Shown: one piece after another, positions 10,363 to 21,230 of the stretch
Numbering within the stretch: the stretch's first letter is position 1
Layout of the letters: each line of letters begins with the position of its first letter
Assembly: GCA_030867875.1 (NCBI GenBank)
Contig: JAOWCC010000019.1
Span: forward strand, 81,744,861 to 81,808,860
From: Actinernus sp. WN-2022
Taxonomy: Eukaryota > Cnidaria > Anthozoa > Actiniaria > Actinernidae
Length of the DNA stretch: 64,000 nt
Reading direction: 5' to 3'
The notes under the pieces: generated by a model
What the model saw: the letters and a program-made list of their open reading frames with translations, nothing else
The model's database searches: none
What the model was told of the DNA's origin: nothing
Program-made: the position numbers and the translations under genes

Positions 10363-10571
10363 AGAAACCTATTATAAATGGTTACATGTCATAACTGTAA
10401 CGTCATCAAGTTGTCTACGGTAGTTCAAATCATCGGATTTTGTTTTGGTCATCCGTCTTCATCCTCCCACAAAAATTCACTCTTCTACGTTGGAAACTTT
10501 TGAAAATATAGCAAAGTGATCGATTGTATGGTCATCTATGCCAAGCGTGGTCTGAAACGCGCTCTACTTAC

Positions 10572-10799
10572 CAGCAGTACCAGGTCACAAGTGTCTTGTG
10601 GGTCATACTTCGTGTAGCGAACAGATCCCTTATATCTCCGAGCCTCTCGAACTGGTTTTTGTTTTCGTTTTCATCAGAAAAATTGAAAGCGTCGTCCTCG
10701 ACGACTTTTCCATTTCCGTTGGCAACTGCGTGAAGTGTTTTCGTCGCTTCAGCATATTTCCTTTTTACCAAAAGCCAGCGTAGAGATTTTGGAGTGAAC
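10572..10799 (-). CDS. SLC22-type organic ion transporter, exon 4
   Basis: The exon follows an acceptor (CCACAG at 10805-10800) and ends at a strong donor GTAAGT (10571-10566). It is open over all 75 codons and starts in the phase left by exon 3. It encodes SLRWLLVKRKYAEA, the place where SLC22 proteins have SPRWLL, then an acidic cytoplasmic loop (about residues 265-290 of the joined product), then RDLF and KTLVTWYCW, the entry to transmembrane segment 7. The next exon should begin with the third base of a Trp codon; I could not find it in 1-10571. Confidence 0.85.
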
Positions 10800-10858
10800 C
10801 TGTGGATGGAGAGTGGAAATTCCCGATTTAAAGTGTTGCATTAATTTGCTGTAGCAGT

Positions 10859-11945
10859 TTGTTCTTGTCTTCTTGTTCTGACGACACAACAATCAGCTTC
10901 TCAAATGATTATAGGGCGGCTCCCCAAGCACTCTCTGGTGGACTCCAGAAGAAGATCAATGAGATTATAAAGTGGTCAGCAGATAATAAGATGATTCTTA
11001 ATGAATTGAAGACTGGAAAGCGACTGGACAAGAAAATGGAACATTCTGCATATATACAGTTAAATTCCACTGAACTTGAACAAGTAAGCTCGCGCACAAA
11101 TTGCTAGGGGTAACAATTGACAATCAGTTGACCTTTGACAAACATGTTGATAAACTCTGCAAGAAGCTAACACAGTGAATCGCTGTATTGCGGAAAATTA
11201 GACGTTTCTACCTTTTGATCAGCGGAAATTGTACTACAATGATCAAACAGATAATGCTGTATGCTTCAACCGTGTGGACCTCCTGCTCTGTAGAGAACAT
11301 GCAGAAAGTCTTCAGACTCCAGAAATGTGCAGCACGTGTAATACTTGGTGCTGATACATGAACGAATAGTGTCCAACTTTTTAAACAACTAGGATGGGTC
11401 CCATATTACCATGAAACAAAAATAAATAAATCCTCATTAGTAAATAAACGGCTGTACGGGGACTGTCCATCGTATATGTCCCAGATGTTGATGCGGAATG
11501 CTGATGTTAATGAGAGAACCTGCAGACACGGAAAATTAAACCTAGTCTGTCCCCGATTCAAACGGGAGACAGAGGGAGGGTGGTCGTTTTTAGTGTTGAC
11601 TACCCGTTTCTGGAATACTATCGAGTCTAGGTAGTTTCAAGAAAGCTATGTTCGAATATTTTATTGCTACTTATAAGGATATAGAAAATTTTACTATATA
11701 AATATTAGCTTTGCCTTTGGCGTCACATTTTTACCGTTTTTAATATAGATACACTGTACATATAGTTCCAATACTGATACGTTTGTCTGTTAGCTTGCTG
11801 CTTGCTGTAAATTAATTATATTTTGTAATTGCTTTTCAAAGTTTTTATATTTGATGATATTAATTGTAGGAGGGCTACTGGTTTTTCAGTTGTAATACTG
11901 TTATGTGTCTACCCTCTATAAATAAAGTTGATTATTATCATGTTT
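10859..11945 (+). pseudogene. LINE reverse transcriptase 3' fragment and 3' tail
   Basis: Starts at the SDDTTI catalytic motif (family form FADD), followed by LQKKINEIIKWSADNKM, GVTIDNQLTFDKHVD, QIMLYASTVWTS and KVFRLQKCAARVILGA, a typical reverse transcriptase thumb and C-terminal region of CR1/L2-group LINEs. Several stops and shifts interrupt it. After the frame there is an untranslated tail ending in AATAAAGTTGATTATTATCA, a common LINE 3' end. The 5' truncation is typical. It begins only 60 bp from the acceptor of transporter exon 4. Confidence 0.8.
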
Positions 11946-12031
11946 TGGAATTAACATTCAATTGGAAAACACCAAAATGATCGTTTTAACCTTTTAAAAT
12001 GGTAATTGTTATGTTTAGAGATACTTTTAAT

Positions 12032-12220
12032 TAGTATATACCACACCAGTGAATATCACTTTTCGCGCGCTCTGATTGGCTACTCAAACACCTCTCTGAT
12101 ATGATTTCATATTCACCTCCGAGCAAAGAAGCGATCACCTCGCGCGAGTTTTCGTCCACTTGGCAGAAAATAAAACAAGTATTTGGTGCTTGCTATTCAC
12201 CTGCAGTGTGGTATATACTA
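12032..12220. mobile_element. MITE with TAGTATATACCACA ends
   Basis: Ends TAGTATATACCACA and TGTGGTATATACTA are inverted. A diverged copy in the opposite orientation, with another element inside, lies at 53016-53321. Both copies have a GGTGAATAAT hairpin just outside one end, so the family may be longer (to about 12275 here). No frame. Confidence 0.75.
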
Positions 12221-12787
12221 AAAGCGGCTCGGTAAATATCCACCACTATTCACCTCCACTTCGGTGAATAATGTTAATTATTAATACTACCAGAAAATAA
12301 CCCATCACTCGTGCCGGAATTCAGTACAAAAAATAACATGATTCAAACAACTTACATTGGAAATACAGGATACATCAGCTCTACAACTGGCACTATTAAC
12401 TAAATTGATGTGAAAACAGTTCGTACGGCTATTTTCACATCCATTTTAAAGCCAGTAGTACCAAAGGTGAAGCTAGCTCTCACGTTCAAAACAATAATGC
12501 TTTTTTGTTTCCCGTGATCTGTTAAAATTTGAACCGAAACGCTTTAACAGGAATTTATTATTACTAAATACTTTACCAGAAATCTAGGTAATTTTTGCAC
12601 CTGCATATATATATGTACTGCGGCTTTCGCCAGTCACTACTGCGCATGTTCAGTTTGGTATTTCCAAGATGGCGGACCGAGTAGAAGGAAGGGAAGAAAG
12701 AGTCGATTACCGTTATTAAATGCTTTGAGCAGTGTGGACTTCAGAAATGTGTTGTTTTCTAATATATATGACAGGGGAGGTTCAGTA

Positions 12788-13045
12788 ACTCCGAATTTCT
12801 AACGAGACCTGAAACAACCATGGGGGCTGATCAAAGCCAGGTCCCGGCTAATACACAGATCGAATTGCAATTTAGCGTGTTGGTTTTTGCGGAGGGAGGA
12901 AAACCGGAGAACCCGGAGAAAAACCCTCGGACCAAGGACGAGGTACCAACAAACTCAACTCACATTTGGCGCCCCATCCGGGAATCGAACCTGGGCCACA
13001 GAGGTGAGAGGCGAAGCGCTTAACCACTGCGCCACCCTAGCTCCC
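12788..13045 (-). repeat. tRNA-derived SINE, most complete copy
   Basis: On the - strand the head has A box TGGCGCAGTGG (13035-13025) and B box GGTTCGATTCCC (12991-12980), followed by a tRNA-unrelated body with GGGTTTTTCTCCGGGTTCTC and a tail ending TCTCGTTAGAAATTC. Fragments of the same family lie at 2951-3003, 7146-7315, 16627-16668, 21012-21230, 56679-56757 and 60051-60122. Transcription would be by RNA polymerase III from the internal boxes, with LINE-dependent mobility. Confidence 0.9.
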
Positions 13046-13204
13046 ATTAACATTTATCTTCAAATCATTTGTTTTATTTCTAGTATCCAAATAAATGGTC
13101 ATACAACTTCTCTCAATTTGTTTTACTTTTAGGCGGTATAATTCCTAATTTTCCCGCTCCGCAAGTAACATTTCAGCAGTATTTACACGTATAAGCTTCG
13201 TAAG

Positions 13205-13536
13205 ATGTACAGAAACATGAAACAAAGGCACTTTCCCGAGATTTTCAGAAGGAAGGAGTGTTTCTTTCATATCATGAAACCACTCATCTTACCTTCAAAG
13301 TTCCATGAATTCAAAAGACTGAGTTTTTACAGAATTGATTCGGCTTTTATCGAAGAGTTTGTGATCGATTTCAGAAGCTTATATCCCAAGCAATGTTTTG
13401 AGGGTTCGGGAACAACTCTCCTAATAGTGAATATTATAGCGGGTAAGGAAAGTGAGGTAGTCCCTAGCCAAATGGTAGAGAAAATGCGGATCATTTACAG
13501 TGTAAAGCCGATTTTTGAGCCTCAGAAGAGAGATAA
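13205..13536 (+). other. Unrecognised open frame cut by a transposon end
   Basis: An open frame of about 110 codons (MYRNMKQRHFPEIF to EPQKRDN) runs up to the TAA duplication of the next element and ends by a stop inside its TIR. I recognise no domain. It may be a fragment of an older gene or chance; the frame is not seen to resume at 14463. Confidence 0.25.
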
Positions 13537-14459
13537 TGCACTAGTCAATTGAAACTCCGGCCCCCCGACCCCCGGAACATAGCGGGGAATGTAACATTTA
13601 TAGAGTGTTACATTTTGATCTTTTCCCCGCCCATCGGGGACAGTTGGCTGTTACAATACCCTATGGCCCCGGTATGTGCTTCAGAATTTTCAATTGGGAG
13701 GAGGCGGCATTGATAAATTGAATATACATAAGCTTAAATCTGTTGTTCCATTATTTGAAAAAAATACATTTTCTGTAGCACATCACTAGCGGATCCAGGG
13801 GAGGGGTTTCGGGGGTTGCAACCCCCACTTGATTCCTGTAAATCACTGTAAATTCATTCTCTAGATTTAAAAAAATCCTTTTGCAAACCCCCCTTTCACA
13901 AAATCCTGGATCCGCCCCTGTACATTTTATATTACTCTACATGCTTTCCGCACTTTTACAGTCTCCACCATTGTCTTGTTTATCAGAAACCGTTGTCTGT
14001 CCACACAAAAAAAAACAATGCGACAAAGGAATATAAAAGAAATGTCACGCAGCTGCGTTTAAATTTATTAAATCTGATATTTTGCCGTGACGCGCAAATA
14101 CATGTAACAAAGAGTGTGTAATAATAAACACTTCCTGATCTACTGCTCGTGACTTAACTCAGTACAAACACTGCCTCTGATGGAAACACCCAGGACTTGT
14201 TTAAATTAACTACGATTTTTGCGTGTCCCTAGCTTCCGCCATGTTTGATACACGTTGTTGATGCTCGGGCCCAGTCCCGCTATGTCGTGGCTGGCATTAC
14301 AACCACCGCTAAAATCCCCGCAAATTTTGCAAATCGTTACTTTCCCCGTTCCACTGGAAAAATGCAGCGTTAAATGTGCGTTATTCCACAGCCATGTTCC
14401 CGTTAATACTCCGCTATGTCCCGGGGGTCGGGGGACCGGGGTTTCAATTGACTAGTGCA
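13537..14459. mobile_element. PIF/Harbinger-type non-autonomous element, 923 bp
   Basis: TIRs start TGCACTAGTCAATTGAAAC and match over about 50 bp with few differences. The flanks TAA at 13534-13536 and 14460-14462 are the 3 bp duplication typical of PIF/Harbinger. No transposase frame. Inside, 13789-13917 is a smaller foldback with GCGGATCCAG inverted ends. Confidence 0.72.
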
Positions 14460-14474
14460 TAAGAAACACAGCTA

Positions 14475-15160
14475 ACTCAAGCATGTTAAGGCCTGGTTCA
14501 GGGGTCAAATTTCGGGTAAAAACTGTTTTCCTTATTTCAGCACAGCCGAGTATGATAGGCACGCCAAGTTTCTCACGATAATAGGTATCGCCATTCTTGA
14601 CTACCTTAAGTGGTTTGTGTGTAGTAAAACGTGTCACGTGGTCTGTCACGTGACTTAGAACACGAAATCAGTAAATCAAAAACGCGGCTCCGAGTTTAAA
14701 ACAGCTAGGACTATGAGTGGATACGTTTAGTTAAGGTTGAAGCCTTTCACCTAAATCAGCTTAGAAAAGATGACTACAATGTTTCGTTAACGAGTTATTA
14801 AGGCGAACATATGCAAAATAGGTCACGTGACTTTTTGTACCCTTAATATCTCCTTATCTTTACACGATAGTCATGTTTTCTAAGCGTGATCTGCAACACT
14901 GCGGGAGGAGTAATGTTTTAGCAGGGTTACTTTATGTTCATATGTTATCATCGCAGCCGCATATCACTTAAACGATTTTATGTAATTATGACGTCATCGA
15001 TCACGTGACACGACAACTATCCACATAACAAATTTAAGGAAGTTTATATTAGTTTTATGGTGTAATTAAATTTTGTTTAAACTGGTATTTCTGTCAGAAA
15101 TGTTTTTTTTAACGTACATCTATTTTCCGTTAAATGAACCAGGCCTTAACATGCTTGAGA
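14475..15160. mobile_element. TIR element with CTCAAGCATGTTAAGGCC ends
   Basis: The ends CTCAAGCATGTTAAGGCCTGGTTCA are inverted at 15135-15159. A related single end, with two changes, is found near 23253-23273. The TTAA inside the ends could also be read as a duplication in a palindromic target, so the exact boundary is uncertain. No frame. Confidence 0.62.
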
Positions 15161-15425
15161 AAGCTTGAATTCAGAGTATATCGAAATATGTTGAGTTTGT
15201 TGGACCAATCAAATCACTGAACGGTGGACATTGTTCGACCAATCAGATCGCTGGAACAAACAAACACATACATCACAAACATAGACACATGCATGAAATT
15301 TAATAGTATAGAATAATATTCCCAAAAAAATTGTACGATTGATTATATCAGGAATTTGTTGAGTGTGTACTGTGCACGAAGCCATCCATTTTAGGATAAC
15401 TTGTACTGGTCATGTAGTAACTCAC

Positions 15426-15624
15426 TTCCAGAAGATGAAGAACAGTAATCCTGGTGTGCTTGTTATGATGGTGAGTGTTCGCCAGTTAGGAACAAGATAA
15501 GCCAGTAGTGCTAGAGACCAGAGAGCCAAGATCCATGCAAACCAGATGCCAATTCCTACCACACTACGATGACGTACACCAACATACTCCATCACGAGAA
15601 CGAACCCACAGATGGAGTATCCAC
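15426..15624 (-). CDS. SLC22-type organic ion transporter, exon 3
   Basis: The acceptor AAG is at 15627-15625 and the donor GTGAGT at 15425-15420. The exon is 199 bp and fully open in the phase given by exon 2. It encodes GFVLVMEYVG, the SLC22 signature in transmembrane segments 4-5, then a hydrophobic segment, PNWRTL (compare RDWRTLQ in the family) and GLLFFIFW. This places it as the region between segments 4 and 6. Confidence 0.88.
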
Positions 15625-16250
15625 CTTAAGGAAGGACACAACTAACATGCCATAAACATGACATAAACCTCGGTGCTGTAGTCCGTTTAATAATTGATAT
15701 AGAAGATGCTATGGTTCTCCATGTTCAGGATATAAGAAATCCAAAACAGTTTCTGTGTTTACAAAAAAACACAAGAGTTGTGGCAATGCGAGCCTCTTGG
15801 TGATATTACATATATGAACACAGATAACTGTTTTCGATTTCTTTTATACAATAGAAACAAGTAGTGTTTTACATAGCATTATGTAAACATGAAAGAGTTG
15901 ACATTGTGGGAACGTGAGCCTTTTGGCGTTGGTTTCCACAACTAGTATACTTGAGTGTTTACATGACCGGCATTATCTGAACATAGAAATAGAAATGAGG
16001 AAAGTTTAAGAAAGTCTCAATTTCGCTCCTCGTGCAGAGATCATTGATGTGCCCATGTTTACAAAGAGTTATAGAACCACTGCTTTCAGCCAATCAGAGA
16101 GCGCATACTATTTAATCTATTTTACATTTAAAAATACGTGCTCGAGTTCTTGAAAAGCTGCATGTGCATTCTGCAACTTTTCAATACCTTGAAAGTGCTG
16201 CAGCATTCTTTAATTTCTATACGGGAAAACATTTATTTATTTTATATATC
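15625..16250. other. Transporter intron, nothing else recognised
   Basis: Intron 2 of the SLC22-type gene begins here and runs to 20577. This part shows no repeat or frame that I can name. Confidence 0.45.
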
Positions 16251-16251
16251 A

Positions 16252-16506
16252 AGGGCGTATCTAGCCTATAGGCCCGTAGGCCTGGGCCTACACATTTTAC
16301 AGCCTACTTGTCTTATTACAAGTGAATGTTGGGCTTGAGGAGCTGTCGAAATACACAAAACATGACCTGAAAGTGCAGCAGAAGGCATTTGCGAAAGTTT
16401 GAATCTAAAAATTTCCCGGGGAAGCATGCTCTCGGACCCCTCAAGAAGCGACCCATACGGAGCGGTTGTTTGGGCCTACAACTTTTAAAAACCTGGCTAC
16501 GCCACT
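16252..16506. repeat. Dispersed repeat with GGCGTA-type ends
   Basis: The left end GGGCGTATCTAGCC and the right end GGCTACGCC are partly inverted, and both halves contain GGGCCTACA. No frame. Confidence 0.4.
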
Positions 16507-16626
16507 GTATATAATTCACTCTACACGGTTGTGCCGGTACTTTTATAAGAACACGCTGAGCCAATCAAATCGCGCGTTCTTTGGATGCTCCCTTATTTAT
16601 ATATAATGATCATGTGATAATCAACC

Positions 16627-16668
16627 CTTATGGTTGTTTCACTGAGGTCCCGTTAAAATTCAGAGACA
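16627..16668 (+). repeat. SINE tail fragment
   Basis: CTTATGGTTGTTTCACTGAGG followed by TTAAAATTCAGAGA matches the last 40 bases of the SINE family with several differences. Confidence 0.5.
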
Positions 16669-16795
16669 TGTTCATGATGTTAACAATAACAATAAATGTT
16701 ATGTACCAATCCCAGTACAAATGTTAACAATCGAATAAATCGAAATCCACGGATAACTGAACCACAATTCACGAATATATTAACAATAACCTATT

Positions 16796-16917
16796 TGTGG
16801 CACCGAAATATGCCCTGATATTTCGTCCGCGGATATTATGTTCCGAGAAGAAAACTGCGAGCTTCGAGGATCGGATAATGTCCAAGGACAAATATCAGGG
16901 CATATTTCGACGCCACA
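16796..16917. repeat. Foldback element, 122 bp
   Basis: TGTGGCACCGAAATATGCCC and AATATCAGGG-type arms are inverted (about 28 bp, one extra base). No frame. Confidence 0.68.
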
Positions 16918-16990
16918 ATGTGGGTGATTGTTGTCATCATCCTTCGTATAGTTTCTTTGACGCACGTTTTTGCTCACAGGGGGTGTATTT

Positions 16991-17076
16991 AACGATTATC
17001 CTGCAAGATCGCGCGGAATATTGCCAGATACTTTAAAATCAGGTGATATTCCGCACGATCGAGGAGGATAATTGTT
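16991..17076. repeat. Small inverted repeat
   Basis: AACGATTATCCTGCAAGATC is repeated inverted with mismatches at 17055-17076, and GGAATATTGCC with GGTGATATTCC lie inside. Probably a small MITE. Confidence 0.5.
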
Positions 17077-17165
17077 TCGTTATTCAACACATCGATAACG
17101 AAATATAGTTTTTTATCCAAACACTCGCAAAGGGTACAACTTTATTTCGTAAAATTAATTTTGAT

Positions 17166-17258
17166 TTTGAATCTGGTGGCGCGCTCGCCGTGTTTGTGCA
17201 TAATTTTGGCGGGAATCTGGTGGCGCGCGCGCCATGGTTGTGCACAATTTTGGCGCTT
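17166..17258 (+). repeat. Two-copy tandem repeat, about 48 bp unit
   Basis: GAATCTGGTGGCGCGC, then GTTGTGCA-type sequence and AATTTTGGCG occur twice in a row with few differences. Confidence 0.75.
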
Positions 17259-17907
17259 TTCATTTTGATCGAAGTAAGCATTTTCGAAGTGAGCTGAGTG
17301 ATGGGTTATAGAAAAAAATTTAAACACATCGAAAACAGTTGGAAAAACCAATAAAATGCTCTTTTATTCGGATTCATAGTATCTTTATGATTTTACTCCT
17401 AGTTAACGTATAGTAAGTTATTGGAAATGTTAATATATATAAAGGCAAGCCTATGAGCGGAGCTCCCATAAAATTAATACGAAGAGATGCACGCGCATAT
17501 ATATATTGGAAATTAATTTACGAATTTAAATGGTGCACGTCCAGTTGAGTTGCACGCGCATATGTAACGGAAAAAGTGACGGCATATAACAGAAAGAACA
17601 TGACGCGTATGCGTGCACGCAGAGATGTAACGGATATTAAAGTTTGAAATTGAATATTTTACGCATTACGTCAAAAACGTACTGGTCATTGGGATAATTT
17701 AGAAAATCACAAATTACCATAAACGGAGGATTGAATGTAAAGGAAAAAACGGCGTTAAATAGCCAAACAAAATCGAGCACCAGGACTGGAAAACCTCACG
17801 TGTTCCGCGCGCTAGTACACAGTCGGGCGGGCGGTCGCGCCAGCGGTACGTTGCCAGCGGTCGGTGTCGCAAAAATTTCACTCTCATTCCCGAGACTTGA
17901 TTATTAC
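17259..17907. other. No gene seen
   Basis: AT-rich sequence with scattered GCACGCGCATAT motifs (17486, 17551). No frame or TIR pair was identified. Confidence 0.35.
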
Positions 17908-17916
17908 GTATTTCAT

Positions 17917-18887
17917 TAGCCTGCATTGCAGCTCTGTAGTAACAGAGCGCAGCGAGTACAGATTAAGGGGCGAGAAAAAAGGGAGGGGGAGGGATTGGGG
18001 AGGAGAGGAAGGGAGAGCCTGCCGGCAAGCCATGGTTATTTTGGTATCCATCCACTAATTAAAATCCATAAAATTAGTAAGTCATTCGACCGATTCATTC
18101 ATTCATCATGCGGCGGAAGTGAAAACCATGTTTAATACCTGTCAAACTCACGCGTGGAATCTCAAGGAATCTCAACTCGAGCGTAAAATTTAAAAAAATA
18201 TTATACGAAAAATATATGCGATTCGTCGACGACAATACAAGCAAGACGCTTGTGGAGTTCCGATGCAGGGTTCTTCAGCTCATCGCGAAATTCGCTCTCA
18301 TTACTTCTTCTGCAGAACTAAACAGCAATTTGAAGTTGCACTTCTGTAGTTCCTCGGGTTTTAGGTCTGAAAGTTCGGCAGCAGGATAACCTAAGGAACT
18401 GAACTGGTTCAATTGATCTTTCACAATACTAGCCAAAGCAGCAATAACCAAAACGACAACCCGGCCATCATTTTCAACGTCTTTAACACTAGTGAATGCT
18501 TGGAATATCCTACTTTTTCCAAACCCAGTTGGGATTACAGCTAGAACATCTCTTCCAGACAAAAGATCTCTAATAGCCTTGCTCCTGTTCTTTCTTTAAA
18601 TTCATCACTGAGGGAATTCTCGGTATGTTTGTCGCCATATTAATTGGTTACTGCTCTTATCGCATGCCATGCATGAATAAAATTTAATGATTTCTATCAA
18701 TCACGGATTTTAGTCAATAGCAATACGCGGCCTTCTGAGGCCGAGAGTTATCAAAATAACCATGGCTTGCCGGCAGGCTCTCCCTCTTCCTATTCTCCCC
18801 ACCCCCTCCCCCCCTCGTCTTTCTCGCCCCAATCCCCCTAATCTCCGCTCGCTGCGCTCCGATACCCCAGAGCCGCAACGCAGGCTA
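17917..18887. mobile_element. Mutator-like element with long TIRs carrying a RecQ fragment
   Basis: TIRs of about 130 bp begin TAGCCTGC and end near GCCATGGTTATTTTG. The 9 bp GTATTTCAT stands directly outside both ends (17908-17916 and 18888-18896). Long TIRs with a 9 bp duplication are the hallmark of Mutator-like elements; Merlin (8-9 bp) is an alternative. The interior has no transposase but holds the helicase fragment at 18210-18612. It is inserted in intron 2 of the transporter. Confidence 0.75.
18210..18612 (-). pseudogene. RecQ-type DNA helicase fragment (motifs I to II)
   Basis: The frame reads KAIRDLLSGRDVLAVIPTGF then GKS (Walker A, motif I), VLVIAALASIVKDQ (motif Ia), FKLLFSSAEEV, and after a one-base shift near 18285 ELHKRLACIVVDESH (DExH box, motif II). 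RecQ helicases unwind DNA 3' to 5' in repair; this piece holds only the first half of the ATPase core and is cut off soon after the DExH. It is enclosed by the TIRs of the 971 bp element, so it is either transduplicated host DNA or a relic of a helicase encoded by an autonomous relative. Confidence 0.8.
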
Positions 18888-18904
18888 GTATTTCATCAGT
18901 TCGT

Positions 18905-19025
18905 TACCGGGAATTCCTGGGAATTCCTAGGTCTCTCAAAAATCAATCATCTAACTTGGGAATTGCCTGGGAATTCTTGGGAATTCTCGAGAATTCCCGG
19001 GAATGACGCTTTCTCGGGAAAACAC
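18905..19025 (+). repeat. GGGAATTC phrase repeat
   Basis: GGGAATTCCTGGGAATTC-type phrases recur several times within about 100 bp, also as CGAGAATTCCCGGGAATG. The style resembles the larger phrase repeats at 50953-51310 and 54020-54440. Confidence 0.6.
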
Positions 19026-19030
19026 GGAGT

Positions 19031-20577
19031 CCTACGATATATCCTATCCACTACACTACAATTAAGCTACGTTGGTTGAAAGAGTCGAGACAAGAAAACC
19101 ATACGAAGCCTTGTGAACAACAATTTTATGCAACTATGCACTAGTCAAACAATGATCTAAATGATTTATGAAAAGAGATATTGTTATTGCGTAGCACGAG
19201 AAAACCTAGCTATTGTGAAAATAAGCATTATATATTTTTCGAACTCTCGTTGTGAGGAACAATTAAAGGCGAGAAAGGAGAGTTAAACACCAAATTTCGG
19301 TAGAAAACTCTTTTCTACATCCTGTTGTCACTGCCGTCGCCGGCCTGGTCGCTTTTACGACCAAAATATGGCATTTAAAAATGGCTTCCGTTCACTTGCT
19401 TTAACATGGACAAACGAGGAATTCAAGGCTCTGTGGAATTATTTGTCGGGGAACAAATCAACCTTTACGGGTGATTTCTACACGTTGAACTCTGTAGCAG
19501 TTATTGCGTAGGCGGCACTCCTGATTCATGGAGGGGTTCTTCCTCAAATCAACGAGTATTTAGCAATGCATAGAAGAATGGATACCAACTGCGACTACTG
19601 GGAACGGCTAGGCAAGTAAACGTTTATTAAATGAACTGTGTCGCGGTGAGGGACACGCCTTTATGTTCCGGGCCGGAACAAAATATTTTTTAGTGATTTT
19701 CATATAAGCTTACTATCCTAGCACACGTGTGGGATGGATGAAATCAAAGTAAATGTGCGGCAAACTGTACGTAGATCTAGTCTTCAAGGAATATGCTTCA
19801 TATCCTTTCAATCAAGCATTAAGGGAGGGGACTAACTGTTTGAAGCCAATTAACGACCACCAATCGAGCATTGATTCCAGACATGCGCAAGGCCATGAAA
19901 CAGCGCCTTTTGGCCGTCGTTAAATCATCTTGCTTCTCATGACAGGCCTCAAGTCTAAACCCTCCAGCATTTCAATACTTCTTTCTTTTGACTCCGTTCG
20001 TCTTCTGACAGTCTACCGGCCAGTTCCGTAAGGCAACGAGTTAGAAAAGTCTTGCCCGTTTGAACTTTTTGGAACATTTTTAATTCCTGGGAGGAAGGTA
20101 GTTTTGTCTTCAATCCCGACTAAATTGTGCTAAAGTCTCATCGGCTCGAACCCAATATCACCGATGCATTATGTCTCTATCAATTCCAAACCTCCCCTCC
20201 CAAGACATACGTGAGGCATTTGACAACTGCTCAGTCTTTCCTGGAGGTGGGAAATTTGCCAGCAAAGAAAGGTTGGGGTTGGAGATTTGTTCAAACATGG
20301 CTTCGCCGCTGACTACATTGACAGGTCACATGACCGCGAACTGTCAAATTGTCATTAATAATATTAACCCATGCATGGGACTTCCATGAGGTGGAATCGC
20401 ATTACATCGCACTTGGAAGTAATTTATTACAATCGCTATTGGTTATTGTTATCGATGACTGTTATAAAATGCCAGTCTTTAGATTAGTATTATAGAATAT
20501 TAATTCGTCAAAAACCTCAGTAACATATGCAATAGTTAACCTCTAGTAATCTGTAAAGCAACATTTAATTTCCTTAC
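19031..20577. other. Transporter intron; weak coding remnant near 19369
   Basis: At 19369-19617 an ATG-led + strand frame (TWTNEEFKALWNYL) has one in-frame TAG and ends before a GTAAAC that could be a donor. I recognise no domain. The rest of the stretch shows nothing I can name. Confidence 0.3.
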
Positions 20578-20806
20578 CTATACCTGCTCCAGTCAGGCCT
20601 CTAAACAGTGCAAACACCCAGTATTTACTAGCAAAGGCCGAGATCAATCCACAAAGACTCGCGAAGACAGTGCAAGGGAACGTAATGGCCTTCCTCCCAT
20701 ACTTATCACTGAGTACGCTGGCTATCATGGCGCCGAATATCCACACAAGGAACGTCATGGAGTTAGCAATGCTTACGTACACAGCCTTTTCGCACACCAG
20801 ATCCCA
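20578..20806 (-). CDS. SLC22-type organic ion transporter, exon 2
   Basis: The acceptor is preceded by a run of T's (TTTTTTTTTCAG, ending at 20807) and the donor is GTAAGG (20577-20572). The exon is 229 bp, fully open, and begins WDLVCEKAVYVSIANS, the conserved end of the large extracellular loop and start of transmembrane segment 2. It then has SDKYGRK, the major facilitator motif A between segments 2 and 3, and FALFRGLTGAGIG in segment 4. Confidence 0.9.
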
Positions 20807-21011
20807 CTGAAAAAAAAATCACAGTAATGATGCATGTATGTATCATTCATGTACTGACAAAAGCATCGAGCGTAGTTACAATATTTCACGTTTCTCCATA
20901 TAAACACGCTGCGCATTACAAGTAGAATGGGGAACTTGGATCTTCCGATCCATTGCTGAAGAATCGTTAACGTTAAGTGTATCGGTCTAATATAGAAAAC
21001 ACAAAACACAA

Positions 21012-21230
21012 ACACTGAATTTCTAACGGGATCTGAAAAACAGCCAGAGGCTGATCAAAGCCAGGAACCCGCTAAATCACAGAATTACGGAATTTAGCAT
21101 GTTGGTTTTTGTGGAGGGAGGAAAACCGGTGAAACCGGAGAAAAACCATTGGATCAAGAGCGAGCAGTCCAACAAACTCAACTCACATATGGCGCCGGGT
21201 CCGGGAATCGAACCCGAGCCACAGAGGTAA
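21012..21230 (-). repeat. tRNA-derived SINE, head-truncated
   Basis: Contains the B box GGTTCGATTCCC (on the - strand near 21210), the GGTTTTCCTCCCTCC body and the tail up to GAAATTCAGTG. The A box end is missing. It lies in intron 1 of the transporter. Confidence 0.85.

Larger units (their letters stand above)
5790..10535 (+). repeat. Second copy of the 1.5-2.4 kb repeat, split by two insertions
   Basis: Repeat sequence is present at 5790-6061, resumes at 9093-9661 and again at 10370-10535. The gaps are filled by a Penelope-like composite (6062-9092) and a TIR element (9669-10362). Comparison with the copy at 1510-2445 defines both insertion sites. Confidence 0.68.

Noticed and set aside
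12980..13035. Functional tRNA gene
   Set aside because: A and B boxes are present, but the sequence continues into a SINE body with multiple dispersed copies; no separate mature tRNA end was seen.
14475..15160. Reading the ends as a TTAA duplication
   Set aside because: Symmetry extends ten bases beyond TTAA on both sides and recurs at 23253-23273, so TTAA more likely lies inside the TIR.
19369..19617. Possible exon (TWTNEEFKALWNYL)
   Set aside because: It has an in-frame TAG and no recognised domain; kept only as a note in the intron entry.
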